Shown here: piece after piece, positions 7,076 to 16,376 of the stretch | Layout of the letters: each line of letters opens with the position of its first letter | Numbering within the stretch: the first letter of the stretch is position 1 | Assembly (NCBI RefSeq): GCF_004217145.1 | Contig: NZ_SHKR01000011.1 | Span: forward strand, 1,674,001 to 1,738,000 | Length of the DNA: 64,000 nt | Origin: Kribbella rubisoli | Lineage (GTDB): Bacteria > Actinomycetota > Actinomycetes > Propionibacteriales > Kribbellaceae | Reading direction: 5' to 3' | Program-made: the position numbers and the translations under genes | The notes under the pieces: generated by a model | Database searches by the model: none | Told to the model about the DNA's origin: nothing | What the model saw: the letters and a program-made list of their open reading frames with translations, nothing else

Positions 7076-8803
7076 GTGACTGATCTGTCCGCCGATGTCG
7101 TCGTCGGCGACTTCACCGTGCCGTTCGTCATCTCCCGGCCGTACCTGAACTTCCGGATCTGCGGCGGCGACTACGAGTACAAGACCTGCCTGAACGTAGT
7201 CGTCAACGGGCAGGTCGTCCGTACCGAGACTGGGCGGGCCACCGAACGCCCGCACGCAGCGACCTTCGACCTGACCGAGTGGCTCGGCCAGGATGCGCAC
7301 CTGGAGCTCGTCGACGAAGCCGACGGCGAGTGGGGCTACGTCCGCGTGAGCGACATCGTCCTGAGCTCGACGCCGACCGTCGTGACCGTGAAACCCCCGC
7401 TGTACGCCGAAGCGCTGCGACCACAGCTCCACTTCACGGCCCGGCAGTGGGCGATGCACCGGCTCAACCCGGTCGAGCGCGAGGAGGGATGGCTCAACGA
7501 CCTCAACGGACTGGTCTTCCACGACGGCGAGTACCACTTGTTCGCGCAGCGCTGGAACAAGTGCTGGATCCATGCCATCAGCAACGATCTGGTGCACTGG
7601 ACCGAACTGGAGCCGGCCTTCTTCGAGGAGTCGCTCGGCACCGGCGTGCAGTCGGGCAGCTGCGTCGTGGACGTCGACAACACCTCGGGCCTCGCCGGGC
7701 CGGGCGAGGGTCCGGCGATGGTTGCCTTCTGGTCGCGTAACGACAACCGGTCGCAGTGCGTCTCGTACAGCCTGGACCGCGGGCGGACCTGGACTCACTA
7801 TGCCGGCAACCCGATCATGGACCTGCCCGAGCGCGATCCGATGGTGTTCCGCGATCACCGGCGCGCGCAATGGGTGATGGTGCTGTACGGCGACGATCGC
7901 TACCAACTGCTGCGCTCCGACGACCTGTTGCACTGGGAGTCGCTGAACAGCTCGATCTCGAACAGCTTCGAATGCCCAGACTTCTTCGAGCTCGGCATAG
8001 CCGGCTCAGACGAGTCACGATGGGCCCTGGTCCGCGGCGACGGCCGATACTCGATCGGCACCTTCGACGGACACACTTTCGTCGAGGAGACCCCACAGCT
8101 GCAGGTCGACGGCGGCCCCCACTTCTACGCAACCCAAAGCTGGGCAGCGCCAGGCGGCGGCCCTCATCTCCACGCACCCCAGGGCTGGGCGGCGGCAGGC
8201 GACGGCACCACTCCTCGCCGGATCCAGCTCGCCTGGATGCGCGGGGGCCGCTACCCAAACATGCCCTTCAACCAGCAGGTAAGCATCCCCTGCGACCTGA
8301 CCCTGCAGCAGACCCCAGACGGCCTACGCATGTACCGCCAGCCCGTCCCCGAACTGCAGACCCTCTCGCGGACCCGCCACACCTGGCCCGCCCGCGTCCT
8401 ATCCCCGGGAACCCCATGGCAGATAGGTACAGCCTGGCCACTCCTCCGCATCACCTGCAACGCAACCCTCGCCCCAAACGCCGAGCTAACGCTCACCATC
8501 TGCGGCACGCAGATCACCGTGACCTCAAACAGCATCGCCATACTCACGCCCGAACCAACACCTATGTCAGCCGACCAGCCAACAGCCACCGCGGCCAAGC
8601 AGCCGACGATCACTGCGGTTGGCAAGCTCGACATTGTCGTGGACACGACGTCGGTCGAGGTGTTCGCGAACGGCGGTGAGGCGTCGCTGACGGCGTGCGT
8701 GCAGCCAGGGCACTACGAGCTGACGCTTACCGCGTCCGGGACCGACTGCAGCCTGGGCGAGCTCGAGGTCGTCGAGCTCGCTTCGATCTGGCCGGCGGTC
8801 TAG
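7076..8803 (+). CDS. Glycoside hydrolase family 32 (fructan beta-fructosidase type)
   Basis: This 575-residue protein has an N-terminal beta-rich domain (1-105), a five-bladed catalytic propeller and a C-terminal beta-sandwich. The catalytic triad motifs are present: nucleophile D142 in GWLNDLNGL, stabiliser in ERDP (253-255), and acid/base E299 in ECPD. It should release fructose from sucrose, inulin or levan. No signal peptide is visible, so it is probably cytoplasmic. The start is a GTG with a poor ribosome site. A 15-codon tandem duplication sits at residues 348-377. The stop shares CTAG with the convergent epimerase gene. Confidence 0.9.
   Translation: MTDLSADVVVGDFTVPFVISRPYLNFRICGGDYEYKTCLNVVVNGQVVRTETGRATERPHAATFDLTEWLGQDAHLELVDEADGEWGYVRVSDIVLSSTPTVVTVKPPLYAEALRPQLHFTARQWAMHRLNPVEREEGWLNDLNGLVFHDGEYHLFAQRWNKCWIHAISNDLVHWTELEPAFFEESLGTGVQSGSCVVDVDNTSGLAGPGEGPAMVAFWSRNDNRSQCVSYSLDRGRTWTHYAGNPIMDLPERDPMVFRDHRRAQWVMVLYGDDRYQLLRSDDLLHWESLNSSISNSFECPDFFELGIAGSDESRWALVRGDGRYSIGTFDGHTFVEETPQLQVDGGPHFYATQSWAAPGGGPHLHAPQGWAAAGDGTTPRRIQLAWMRGGRYPNMPFNQQVSIPCDLTLQQTPDGLRMYRQPVPELQTLSRTRHTWPARVLSPGTPWQIGTAWPLLRITCNATLAPNAELTLTICGTQITVTSNSIAILTPEPTPMSADQPTATAAKQPTITAVGKLDIVVDTTSVEVFANGGEASLTACVQPGHYELTLTASGTDCSLGELEVVELASIWPAV
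8117..8206 (+). repeat. 45-bp tandem duplication inside the GH32 gene
   Basis: Codons 348-362 and 363-377 encode PHFYATQSWAAPGGG and PHLHAPQGWAAAGDG, in frame and 9 of 15 identical. The unit corresponds to the conserved (D)FYAxQ strand of GH32 enzymes, so one family motif has been doubled. Confidence 0.75.
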
Positions 8804-9801
8804 AGCACGAAGCCGGTCGGGAACGGGTCGTCGGGGTCCAGCAGGTAGTTGGCGGTGCCAGTGATCCAAGCTCGGCCGGTGACGGTGGGTACGACGGCGG
8901 GGTGCGGGCCGACCGTCGTTTCCTCGACCAGGCGGCCGGTGAAGCGAGTGCCGATGAAGGACTCGTTGACGAAGTCGGTGTTGAGCGGGAGCTCGCCGCG
9001 GGCGTGGAGCTGGGCCATGCGGGCCGACGTACCGGTACCGCAGGGTGAGCGGTCGAACCAGCCCGGGTGGATCGCCATCGCATTGCGGGAGTCGGCGCCG
9101 TCTTCACCAGGCGCGGTGAACTGGACGTGTTTGCAGCCGTTGATCCCCGGATCCAGCGGATGGACCGGGCGATCCGTGGCGTTGATCGCATCCATGATGT
9201 CCAGGCCGGCCTGCAGGATCCGGTCCTTCTCAGCGCGGTCGAACGGGATCCCGAGCTGCTCCAACGGCAGGATCGCATAGAAGTTCCCGCCGTACGCCAG
9301 GTCGTACGTGACCTTCCCCAGTCCGGGCACGTCGACCGAAGCGTCCAAGGCATGCGAGTACGACGGGACGTTGCGCAACGTCACATGCTCCGCGCGACCG
9401 TTACTCACGGCAACGTCTACGACGACGAGTCCTGCGGGCGTGTCCAGCCGGACCTGTGTGACCGGCTCGGTCACCTCGACCATGCCGGACTCGACCAGCA
9501 CGGTCGCGACGCCGATCGTGCCGTGACCACACATCGGCAGCAGGCCGGAGACCTCGATGTAGAGCACGCCCCAGTCCGCGTCGGAGCGGGTCGGCGGCTG
9601 CAGGATCGCTCCACTCATCGCGGCGTGACCACGCGGCTCGTTCATCAGGAACAACCGCAGGTCGTCCAGGTGCTTGATGAAGTACTCGCGCTTCTCGGCC
9701 ATCGTCGCACCCGGGACGACGCCGACCCCGCCGGTGACGACGCGGGTCGGCATGCCCTCGGTGTGCGAGTCGATCGCCGTGATCGTCCGGACGGACCTCA
9801 T
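8800..9801 (-). CDS. 4-hydroxyproline 2-epimerase (proline racemase family)
   Basis: This 333-residue protein has the paired catalytic cysteines of true racemases/epimerases: C91 in MCGHGTIG and C254 in SPCGTGTSAR. A Thr at the second site would have meant a dehydratase. It converts trans-4-hydroxy-L-proline to cis-4-hydroxy-D-proline, the first step of hydroxyproline catabolism. It is last in a four-gene leftward operon with 4-bp overlaps, next to the deaminase and dehydrogenase genes that act on its product, which favours hydroxyproline over proline as substrate. Confidence 0.88.
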   Translation of the reverse strand: MRSVRTITAIDSHTEGMPTRVVTGGVGVVPGATMAEKREYFIKHLDDLRLFLMNEPRGHAAMSGAILQPPTRSDADWGVLYIEVSGLLPMCGHGTIGVATVLVESGMVEVTEPVTQVRLDTPAGLVVVDVAVSNGRAEHVTLRNVPSYSHALDASVDVPGLGKVTYDLAYGGNFYAILPLEQLGIPFDRAEKDRILQAGLDIMDAINATDRPVHPLDPGINGCKHVQFTAPGEDGADSRNAMAIHPGWFDRSPCGTGTSARMAQLHARGELPLNTDFVNESFIGTRFTGRLVEETTVGPHPAVVPTVTGRAWITGTANYLLDPDDPFPTGFVL

Positions 9802-10700
9802 ACCAACGACTCCACTGCCTTCTTCATGTCCTGCTCCAGTTGGGCGACGTGCTCGGGGACGAGCGGTCCGCGCGGCGGGCGGCAGGGTCCGCCGTACCGA
9901 CCGACGTAGTCCATGCCGTACTTGATCGCCTGGACGAACTCGGTCCGTGAATCCCAGCGGAACGCGGCGACCAGCGGCTCGTACAGCGCACGGGCCTCTT
10001 CCAGCTTGCCCTCCAGAGCCAGGTCGTACAAACGGACCGATTCCTTCGGGAACACGTTCGGGAAGCCGGCGAACCAGCCGGTCGCGCCCATCAGCAGAGC
10101 CTCGAGCGTGAGGTCGTCGGCGCCCGCGATCACGGCCAGGTCCGGCGCGAGCTCGCGGATCTCCAGGATCCGGCGGACGTCACCGGAGAACTCCTTCACC
10201 GCGACGACGTTCTCGATCCCGGCGATCTCGGCGAGCAGGTCCGGCGTCAGGTCGACCTTGGTGTCGAGCGGGTTGTTGTAGACCATCACCGGCAACCCGG
10301 CCTTCGCGACCTCGGTGAAGTGGTTGATCACCTCGCCACGGTTCGCCCGGTACATCGTCGGCGGCAGGCACAGCACGCCGTCCGCTCCGTCTTCGGCCGC
10401 CTTCTCCGCCCACGCGCGCGCCTGGTGGGAACCGACACCGTGGACGCCGACGACCACGACACCGTCGTCACCGACGGCCTCGATCGCGGTCCTCGCCACA
10501 GCGCGCCGCTCGTCGTCGGTCAGCGACGAGTACTCACCGAGCGACCCGTTCGGCCCGACGCCGCGGCAGCCGTTGTCCACCAGCCAGCGGCAGTGCTCGG
10601 CGTACTTGTCCAGGTCCGGCCGCAACCCCGCCGACGCCGACGCATCCTCGGCGTACGGCAACGCGGTCGCAACGATCACGCCGTCCAACTTCTCGCTCAT
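9798..10700 (-). CDS. Pyrroline-4-hydroxy-2-carboxylate deaminase (DapA/NAL family)
   Basis: This 300-residue class I aldolase-fold enzyme has the GxGPNGSLGE loop near residue 50, Y141 in VYNNP and the Schiff-base K169 in VVAVKEF. In hydroxyproline operons this family member deaminates and dehydrates the pyrroline intermediate to 2-oxoglutarate semialdehyde. The assignment over a dihydrodipicolinate synthase rests on the neighbours. An AGGAGGAGCT site precedes the ATG. It overlaps both flanking genes by 4 bp. Confidence 0.87.
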   Translation of the reverse strand: MSEKLDGVIVATALPYAEDASASAGLRPDLDKYAEHCRWLVDNGCRGVGPNGSLGEYSSLTDDERRAVARTAIEAVGDDGVVVVGVHGVGSHQARAWAEKAAEDGADGVLCLPPTMYRANRGEVINHFTEVAKAGLPVMVYNNPLDTKVDLTPDLLAEIAGIENVVAVKEFSGDVRRILEIRELAPDLAVIAGADDLTLEALLMGATGWFAGFPNVFPKESVRLYDLALEGKLEEARALYEPLVAAFRWDSRTEFVQAIKYGMDYVGRYGGPCRPPRGPLVPEHVAQLEQDMKKAVESLV

Positions 10701-12439
10701 AGCTCCTCCTCAGCTTGGGCCAGATCGCGCAGCCGCACTGGTACGGCGATCGGTCGTTTCATGCTTGGTTTCGGTACGTCGCCCGGCGCGGCCAGCAATG
10801 CGGCGACGGTGCGCGAACACACCCGCCCCTGACACATCCCCAGCCCCGCTCGACTGCTGAGCTTCATTGCCCGGCCGTCGTCGAGACCGCGCTCTCCGGC
10901 GACGGTTTCGAGCTCTCCCCGCGTGACTTCCTCGCAGCGGCAGACGATCGTGTCCGCGTTGCTCCAGCTCTTCCACCCGTCTCGCACGGGATACGCCTTG
11001 GCCAACGCCGCTGCAAACCGCCGCCGCCCCCGCGTGACAGCCGTTGAATCCAAGGAAGGTGACTCGCCGCCGAGCGCGCGATGAGCTGCTGCTGCGCCGG
11101 CCAAACCGCCTTCTGCGCTGGACAGCGCGGCACCCCCGATGCCCGTGAGCTCACCGGCGGCGTAGATGCCTGAGGTGGTCGTTTGCTGGTTGGCATCGAC
11201 GGCGACCGCGGGGCCGCCGTCCGGACCTGTGGTCAGGTTGCAGCGGGCCGACACCGCGAGCTCGAGGTTGGCGGTGAAGCCGAAGCCCACGCAGACCGCA
11301 TCGACGTCCATGCGGCGTTCACTCCCAGGAACCGGGCGCCAGTTGGAGTCGAGCCGAGCGATGGTCACGGCCTCGACGTGACACGTCCCGTGCGCGGCGA
11401 TCACAGTCCAGCCGTGGCGGAGCGGGACGCGGTGCCGCGCGAGCAACGCGCCGTACCCGACGGCCTCCCGAAGCTTGCTCGGGGCAACCAATGGATCCGT
11501 CGACCAGCCTTTGCGGACGGTGGTCAGCGAGTTGGCCTCGAGCAGCGCGACCACGTCCGCACCGACACCGAGGAGCGATTCGGCCACCGGCAGCAGGAAC
11601 GGACCGGTGCCCGCGACCAGGACGCGTTGCCCGATCGCGATGCGTTGTCCCTTGGCCAGCGCCTGGGCCGCCCCGGCGGTGTACACGCCGGGCAGATCCC
11701 AGCCAGGGAAGGGAAGCACGCGGTCATAGGCACCGGTCGCCAGCACCACGGCCTTCGCATCGATCGGGAACGGCTGCCGACCGGCGGCGTCCGCCGGGCC
11801 TTGCTGCGCCCAGAGGCGCAGGTCCTCGATCGCCCAGATCGAGGTCTCCGGGAGGTAAGTGATCCGCGGATGACTGCTGAGGGCCTCCCGCTGGGCCGCA
11901 AAGGCCTTCCACTCATGCTGAAGGCGATCCGGCCGATGCGCGGCGAACTCCTGCGGAAGCTGCCGGTTGTACTGACCGCCGATCGCTCGGCCGTTATCGA
12001 CCAGCAGCACCTCAGCGCCGGCCTCCGCACCAGCAAGCGCGGCAGCGACACCCGCCGGACCAGCACCCACGACGACAACCTCGGCCGACATCGGTGAATG
12101 TACGACGGTCTCAGTCTCCGACGTGGCAGGCAGGACAGCGCCGTTCTGCGTCGTGATCGCGTCGCCGGTCACGATCGTCCGCTGACACGCACGCACGTCG
12201 GCAAGACCGTTGACGGTCACCAGACAGTCCTGACACGCCCCGATCCCGCAGAAGGTCCCGCGAGGACGGTTGTGGACGCGAGTCGTCCGCCACGTGTCAC
12301 GGCCGTTCGCCAGCAGTACGGCGGCCACGGTCTGGCCGGCATGAGCCGTGACCGGATGCCCGTCGACGGTGACGTCCACGGCCGGCGGCGCACCGACCTC
12401 GGACGGATCGCCGGAGCGAGGTCGAAGATAAGCGCTCAT
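10697..12439 (-). CDS. D-hydroxyproline dehydrogenase, fused 2Fe-2S/FAD subunit
   Basis: This 580-residue fusion has residues about 20-95 as a plant-type 2Fe-2S domain (C64, C69, C72, C85). Residues about 120-440 are a two-dinucleotide-fold FAD oxidoreductase (VVVGAGPAGVAAALAG). The C-terminus carries a BFD-like iron-sulphur segment (IVCRCEEVTRGE and GMCQGRVCSR). In other organisms the small ferredoxin-like and FAD subunits are separate genes. It should work with the DAO-type subunit encoded next to it. Confidence 0.86.
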   Translation of the reverse strand: MSAYLRPRSGDPSEVGAPPAVDVTVDGHPVTAHAGQTVAAVLLANGRDTWRTTRVHNRPRGTFCGIGACQDCLVTVNGLADVRACQRTIVTGDAITTQNGAVLPATSETETVVHSPMSAEVVVVGAGPAGVAAALAGAEAGAEVLLVDNGRAIGGQYNRQLPQEFAAHRPDRLQHEWKAFAAQREALSSHPRITYLPETSIWAIEDLRLWAQQGPADAAGRQPFPIDAKAVVLATGAYDRVLPFPGWDLPGVYTAGAAQALAKGQRIAIGQRVLVAGTGPFLLPVAESLLGVGADVVALLEANSLTTVRKGWSTDPLVAPSKLREAVGYGALLARHRVPLRHGWTVIAAHGTCHVEAVTIARLDSNWRPVPGSERRMDVDAVCVGFGFTANLELAVSARCNLTTGPDGGPAVAVDANQQTTTSGIYAAGELTGIGGAALSSAEGGLAGAAAAHRALGGESPSLDSTAVTRGRRRFAAALAKAYPVRDGWKSWSNADTIVCRCEEVTRGELETVAGERGLDDGRAMKLSSRAGLGMCQGRVCSRTVAALLAAPGDVPKPSMKRPIAVPVRLRDLAQAEEEL

Positions 12440-13596
12440 GATGCGATCACCGCCGGGCGGTCCACGCGGAACGGCGATGGGTCGACGTGTGGCGTGAGAC
12501 CGAGGAACAACTCCGTGATCAGTCGGCCCGTCGACGGCGCGAGCCCGATACCCGCGCCCTCATGGCCGGTCGCGTGCCAAAGCCCGAGAACTCGTGGATC
12601 CGCACCGATGACCGGCAGATGATCCGGAGCATAGGGACGGAACCCGCCGTACGCACGCATGACCGGCACATCGCCGAGGAACGGGAACAGCCCGACGGCC
12701 TTGCGCGCAAGCTCCCGCAGCACCCGCACCCGGACCGCCTCGTCGAACCCGATCCGCTCCCGGCTCGACCCGATCAGCACCGTCCCGGCCCGCGTCGACT
12801 CGACCACTGTGGACGTCTGCAAGTCGGCGTCGCCACTCCCGACCGCGCCGACGTAGTCAGCGTCGTACACCTTGTGGCGCACGGACTCCGGCAGCGGCGC
12901 AGTCACCAGGATCATCCCGCGTCGTGGCAGCACCTCGATCGGCGCACCCGCCGCCGCGCCGAACGCACCGGCCCACGGCCCGCACGCGTTGAGCACTGCC
13001 CCACAAGCGATGTCGCCGTCCGAGGTGTCCACACCGACCACGCGTCCACGCGACTGCCGCACCCCGAGCGCGGTGACCCCCGATCTCACCTCGCCACCGC
13101 GCCCGCGGACGGTCGCCAGTAGAGCGGTCGCAGCCAGCACCGGCTGCACCTGCGCGTCGTCCGGGTAGTGCACGCCGATCGTCACTCGGGACGTGATCAG
13201 CGGCTCGAGGTCGAACACCTCAGCCGGCGTGATCACCTGCGCCGCGACCCCGGCCTCCTGCTGCTTCGCCGCGAAGGCGGTCAACGGCTCCGGATCACCC
13301 GTCGCCACCACAACGCCGCCTTTGGCTTCCCACTCGATATCGGCGAGCTGCTCGGGCAGGCGGCCGAGCAGCGCGTCCCACTCGGCTCGCGACGCGACCG
13401 CCAGATCGAGCTCCGGCCCGGGCTCCTTGTCAGAGACCAGCACATTGCCCTCACCGGAGGCTGTCGTCCCCGCGGCCGGCCCGTCGCGATCGATGACCAG
13501 CACCCGCACGCCGGCCGCCGACAACGCCTCCGCGCAGGCCGCCCCGACCATGCCCGCGCCGACCACCACCACATCGGGTGTCGCGGACCGGTGCAT
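12436..13596 (-). CDS. D-hydroxyproline dehydrogenase, DAO-family FAD subunit
   Basis: This 386-residue glycine/D-amino-acid oxidase fold begins with the dinucleotide motif VVVGAGMVGAACAEALSAAG, and a second family segment GGFRPYAPDHLPVIG lies near residue 320. It likely carries the substrate site that oxidises cis-4-hydroxy-D-proline. It is first in the operon; the ATG at 13596 follows GAGGAGAG. A palindrome just upstream (13615-13632) is the likely binding site of the XRE-cupin regulator. Confidence 0.87.
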   Translation of the reverse strand: MHRSATPDVVVVGAGMVGAACAEALSAAGVRVLVIDRDGPAAGTTASGEGNVLVSDKEPGPELDLAVASRAEWDALLGRLPEQLADIEWEAKGGVVVATGDPEPLTAFAAKQQEAGVAAQVITPAEVFDLEPLITSRVTIGVHYPDDAQVQPVLAATALLATVRGRGGEVRSGVTALGVRQSRGRVVGVDTSDGDIACGAVLNACGPWAGAFGAAAGAPIEVLPRRGMILVTAPLPESVRHKVYDADYVGAVGSGDADLQTSTVVESTRAGTVLIGSSRERIGFDEAVRVRVLRELARKAVGLFPFLGDVPVMRAYGGFRPYAPDHLPVIGADPRVLGLWHATGHEGAGIGLAPSTGRLITELFLGLTPHVDPSPFRVDRPAVIAS

Positions 13597-13614
13597 GACG
13601 ACTCTCCTCGAAGA

Positions 13615-13632
13615 CGTTCGCTAAAATGAACG
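13615..13632. promoter_or_regulatory. Candidate operator of the hydroxyproline operon
   Basis: CGTTC-N8-GAACG forms an 18-bp inverted repeat (CGTTCGCTAAAATGAACG) about 20 bp upstream of the first operon gene. Its position between regulator and operon makes the XRE-cupin protein the natural candidate to bind it. Confidence 0.5.
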
Positions 13633-13705
13633 ATATCGAGAGTACGCGCGGTTCCGACGACCGGTCAATGCACTCAACCGGACCTCTCGGGGACTTCTTC
13701 CGGAA

Positions 13706-14290
13706 CTATCCCGGCAAATGCGGCCCACCGGCCGCGGTCGGGTACACATCCGGCGGATATTCGAGCAGCAGCACCGACCGGACCGGACCGTCGACCGCCT
13801 CGTAGCCGTGCGGTCCGGCCGCCCGGAAAGCCAGGTAGTCGCCGGGCCCCAGTTCCTCGGTCTGCCCATGTGTACTGACGCGCAGCCGACCAGCCAGGAC
13901 GATGTGGTGCTCGGTCCCCGGATGCCCGTCGGACTGCTGGACCGCATCCGGCCGGATCTCCTGGTTGTAGATCTCGAACAGCCCGCCCGGGTGCTCGAGC
14001 CGCCGCAGCATCCGCAGATCGATCGCCTCACCGGACAGTACGTCGACATCCGCGGACCGCACGAGGACCAGGTCCGACGCCGGCGACTCGGCCAGCAGAG
14101 CCGACACCGGCACGCCGAGAGCGTTCGACAAACTGAACACTGTCTCGATCGTAGGGTTGCCCGCACCGGACTCGAGCTGCGACAGCGTGCCCTTAGCGAT
14201 CCCCGACCGGCGGGCCAGTTCGGACAGCGAGATGCCCTGCTCGTCCCGACGCGCCCGCAGATTGGTCCCGAGCAGCTTTCCCGCACCCAT
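13706..14290 (-). CDS. XRE-family regulator with C-terminal cupin domain
   Basis: The protein has 194 residues from the ATG at 14290. The HTH occupies about residues 8-60 (ISLSELARRSGIAKGTLSQLE) and a cupin fold about 110-180 (HHIVLAGRLRVSTHG...GPGDYLAF). HTH-cupin proteins commonly sense small metabolites and control adjacent catabolic operons. Here it lies 109 bp upstream of, and in the same direction as, the hydroxyproline genes. Another ATG at 14311 is possible; neither has a strong ribosome site. Confidence 0.82.
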   Translation of the reverse strand: MGAGKLLGTNLRARRDEQGISLSELARRSGIAKGTLSQLESGAGNPTIETVFSLSNALGVPVSALLAESPASDLVLVRSADVDVLSGEAIDLRMLRRLEHPGGLFEIYNQEIRPDAVQQSDGHPGTEHHIVLAGRLRVSTHGQTEELGPGDYLAFRAAGPHGYEAVDGPVRSVLLLEYPPDVYPTAAGGPHLPG

Positions 14291-14379
14291 CGCCGTCACA
14301 GCCCGGAGCATGCCACATCGAGGCGGTAACTTCGGATCCGTTGCGCGCATCAACCTCATTGAGAGGACTGGTGACTCAC

Positions 14380-15252
14380 ATGAAGCTCCTGCGCGCCCTC
14401 CCGGCGCTCGCACTCCCCCTGACCCTCCTGACCAGCCCGGCCCAAGCGGCACCGACCGAGACGGCCTGCACCATGGACCTCGGCTCCATCACCAGCCGAG
14501 GCGTTGTCCAGTACCGGACCGTCACGGCCACCCAGCCCGCGACGGTCTCGTCGACCCAGCGACAGGTGACCGTCTTCAGCCCCGGCCAGGCCCGGTTGAG
14601 CACGATCTGGAACTGGAGCAGCAACCTGCCGTCGCTCGAGTCCGGCATCGTCGTCACCAAGAGCAACTTCATCGGACAGGCGTCGTACAACTCCAACACC
14701 GCGGAGCCCGCCGACCCGTCGTTCACCCAGATCAGTGCCGGCTGGGGCCCGTACTCCGCGATCGGTCTGTCCGTCGACGCCGACCGCCGGACCGCTCGGA
14801 ACCAGTTCTACGGCCTCAGCAACGGGACCATTCACCGCTGGGTCATCAACAGCTTCGGCTGGACGCCGACCGGGCAGACCGGTGGCTTCAGTGCCGTGAA
14901 GACGTGGGCGCTGCTCGGCCAGTCCACGACGTACGACACGTTCCTGGCCACGACCCGCGGTGGTGCGCTGTACACGATCCGCTTGCCACTGACCAAGGCG
15001 ATGACCCCAGTGGTCAAGCAGGTCCGTTCGGGGACCTGGGGAGCGTTCGACTACCTCGTCGCCCAGCGCTGCGGCCAGGTGAGCACGCTGCTCATCGGCG
15101 TCGACAAGGACGCCGGTACGGCGTACCTGTACGCGATGAGCCACGCCAACGGATCGTCGACGGTCATCCAGTCGCTCGGCAAGCTCCCCGGCACCTACAC
15201 CGACCCGATCTACTTCCTCCGTACCCACGGTACCGATCTGCGCGGCGACTGA
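14380..15252 (+). CDS. Secreted protein of unknown function (paralogue of 46955-47893)
   Basis: This 290-residue protein has a clear Sec signal peptide (MKLLRALPALALPLTLL...AQA-AP) and no later membrane segment. The mature part is rich in beta-type repeats, with GGFSAVKTWALLGQSTTYDTFL, RGGALYTIRLPL and a C-terminal YLYAMSHANGSSTVIQSLGKLPG. Nearly the same blocks occur in the protein at 46955. The blocks may be blades of a propeller-like fold; this is inference. Its stop abuts the convergent stop of the next gene. Confidence 0.75.
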   Translation: MKLLRALPALALPLTLLTSPAQAAPTETACTMDLGSITSRGVVQYRTVTATQPATVSSTQRQVTVFSPGQARLSTIWNWSSNLPSLESGIVVTKSNFIGQASYNSNTAEPADPSFTQISAGWGPYSAIGLSVDADRRTARNQFYGLSNGTIHRWVINSFGWTPTGQTGGFSAVKTWALLGQSTTYDTFLATTRGGALYTIRLPLTKAMTPVVKQVRSGTWGAFDYLVAQRCGQVSTLLIGVDKDAGTAYLYAMSHANGSSTVIQSLGKLPGTYTDPIYFLRTHGTDLRGD

Positions 15253-16305
15253 TCAGGGAATGATCCGCTGCCGTCGCAGCTCGGCGAAGATGTCGTAGAA
15301 CATCTGCTCGGTCTCGACGTATTCGTGGAATCCGGCTCGCCGGGACTTCGACGAGTCGGCGAAGAAGTCGTAGTCCCATCCGAAGACGAAGTCCGCGAAC
15401 GGCCACGACGACACCTCCGCGAAGGACGTCGTGGCCAGTCCGTGCGCGGCCTGCATCTGTTTCCAGAGCGGCTCTTTGTCGGCCATCACGTCCTGCAGGG
15501 ACATCTGCAGAGGCGGCGCCGCTTCGAGTCCGAACCAGGCCGCCAACCGCGGCCACAGCTCGCTCCATCGGAACAGGTCGCCGTTCGTGATGTTGAACGC
15601 CTGGTTCGCCGCGGCCGGCGAGGTCGCCGCCCAGACCGTTGCCTTCGCCAACAAACCTGCGTCGGTCACTTCGAGCAGGGCGTCGTACGCACCAGGCTTG
15701 CCCGGAAAGCGTAACGGCACGCCGAGCTCCTTGCTGATCGACGCGTACACGGCGATCGCGACCGCGAGGTTCATGGGATTACCCAACGCTGCGCCACCGA
15801 CGACGGACGGCCGCAGCGCCGACCAGGTCCACGCCTTGCCCTGCTGCCGCTCCTCCAGGAACCGCTGCTGATCGACGTTGAACTCCGGCGGCAGATGCGG
15901 CGGATCGTCCTCCCGGGCCGGCGTCTTGAACGGCCCGAGATGCGCGCCGTACACCTTGTAGCCCTGCATGAGACTGACGTGCCGCAGCCCGTGCGCGACC
16001 GGCTCGATCGCGTCCACGACGTTGACCAGCATCGCCAGATTCGGCGCCACGAGCTCGGCCCAGGTGGGCCGGTCCTGGTAGGCGACGTAGAACACGTGCG
16101 TCACGTCGGACAGTTTCGAGAGCTGGGTCCGCGTGTCGTCCGGATCGAGCAGGTCGACGGCAACATGCCGGACGCGACCGGGTACGTCGACGCCGCCGCG
16201 ACGGGACAAGCCGATCACCTGCCAGTCCGGCAACGAGGCCAGATGTTCGACCAGATTCGTCCCGATGACTCCCCGGGCGCCTACGACCAACGCGACGTTC
16301 TCCAT
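15253..16305 (-). CDS. NAD(P)-dependent PRISE-type SDR reductase/epimerase
   Basis: The protein has 350 residues from the ATG at 16305. The Rossmann motif VVGARGVIGTNLVEHLASL is at the very N-terminus, and the fold continues as an extended SDR resembling the progesterone-5-beta-reductase/iridoid-synthase (PRISE) group, with HVFYVAY and LMQGYKVYGAHLG segments. PRISE enzymes reduce enones; the substrate here is unknown. It is divergent from a LysR regulator with a 71-bp gap. An in-frame ATG 60 bp upstream exists but would put the glycine motif too far in. Confidence 0.78.
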   Translation of the reverse strand: MENVALVVGARGVIGTNLVEHLASLPDWQVIGLSRRGGVDVPGRVRHVAVDLLDPDDTRTQLSKLSDVTHVFYVAYQDRPTWAELVAPNLAMLVNVVDAIEPVAHGLRHVSLMQGYKVYGAHLGPFKTPAREDDPPHLPPEFNVDQQRFLEERQQGKAWTWSALRPSVVGGAALGNPMNLAVAIAVYASISKELGVPLRFPGKPGAYDALLEVTDAGLLAKATVWAATSPAAANQAFNITNGDLFRWSELWPRLAAWFGLEAAPPLQMSLQDVMADKEPLWKQMQAAHGLATTSFAEVSSWPFADFVFGWDYDFFADSSKSRRAGFHEYVETEQMFYDIFAELRRQRIIP

Positions 16306-16376
16306 GCCCAACAGCCTTGCTGACCTGCGCAGATAAATCCAAGGCATAGTTTTCACCGAAGCCATAAGCTCAGATC

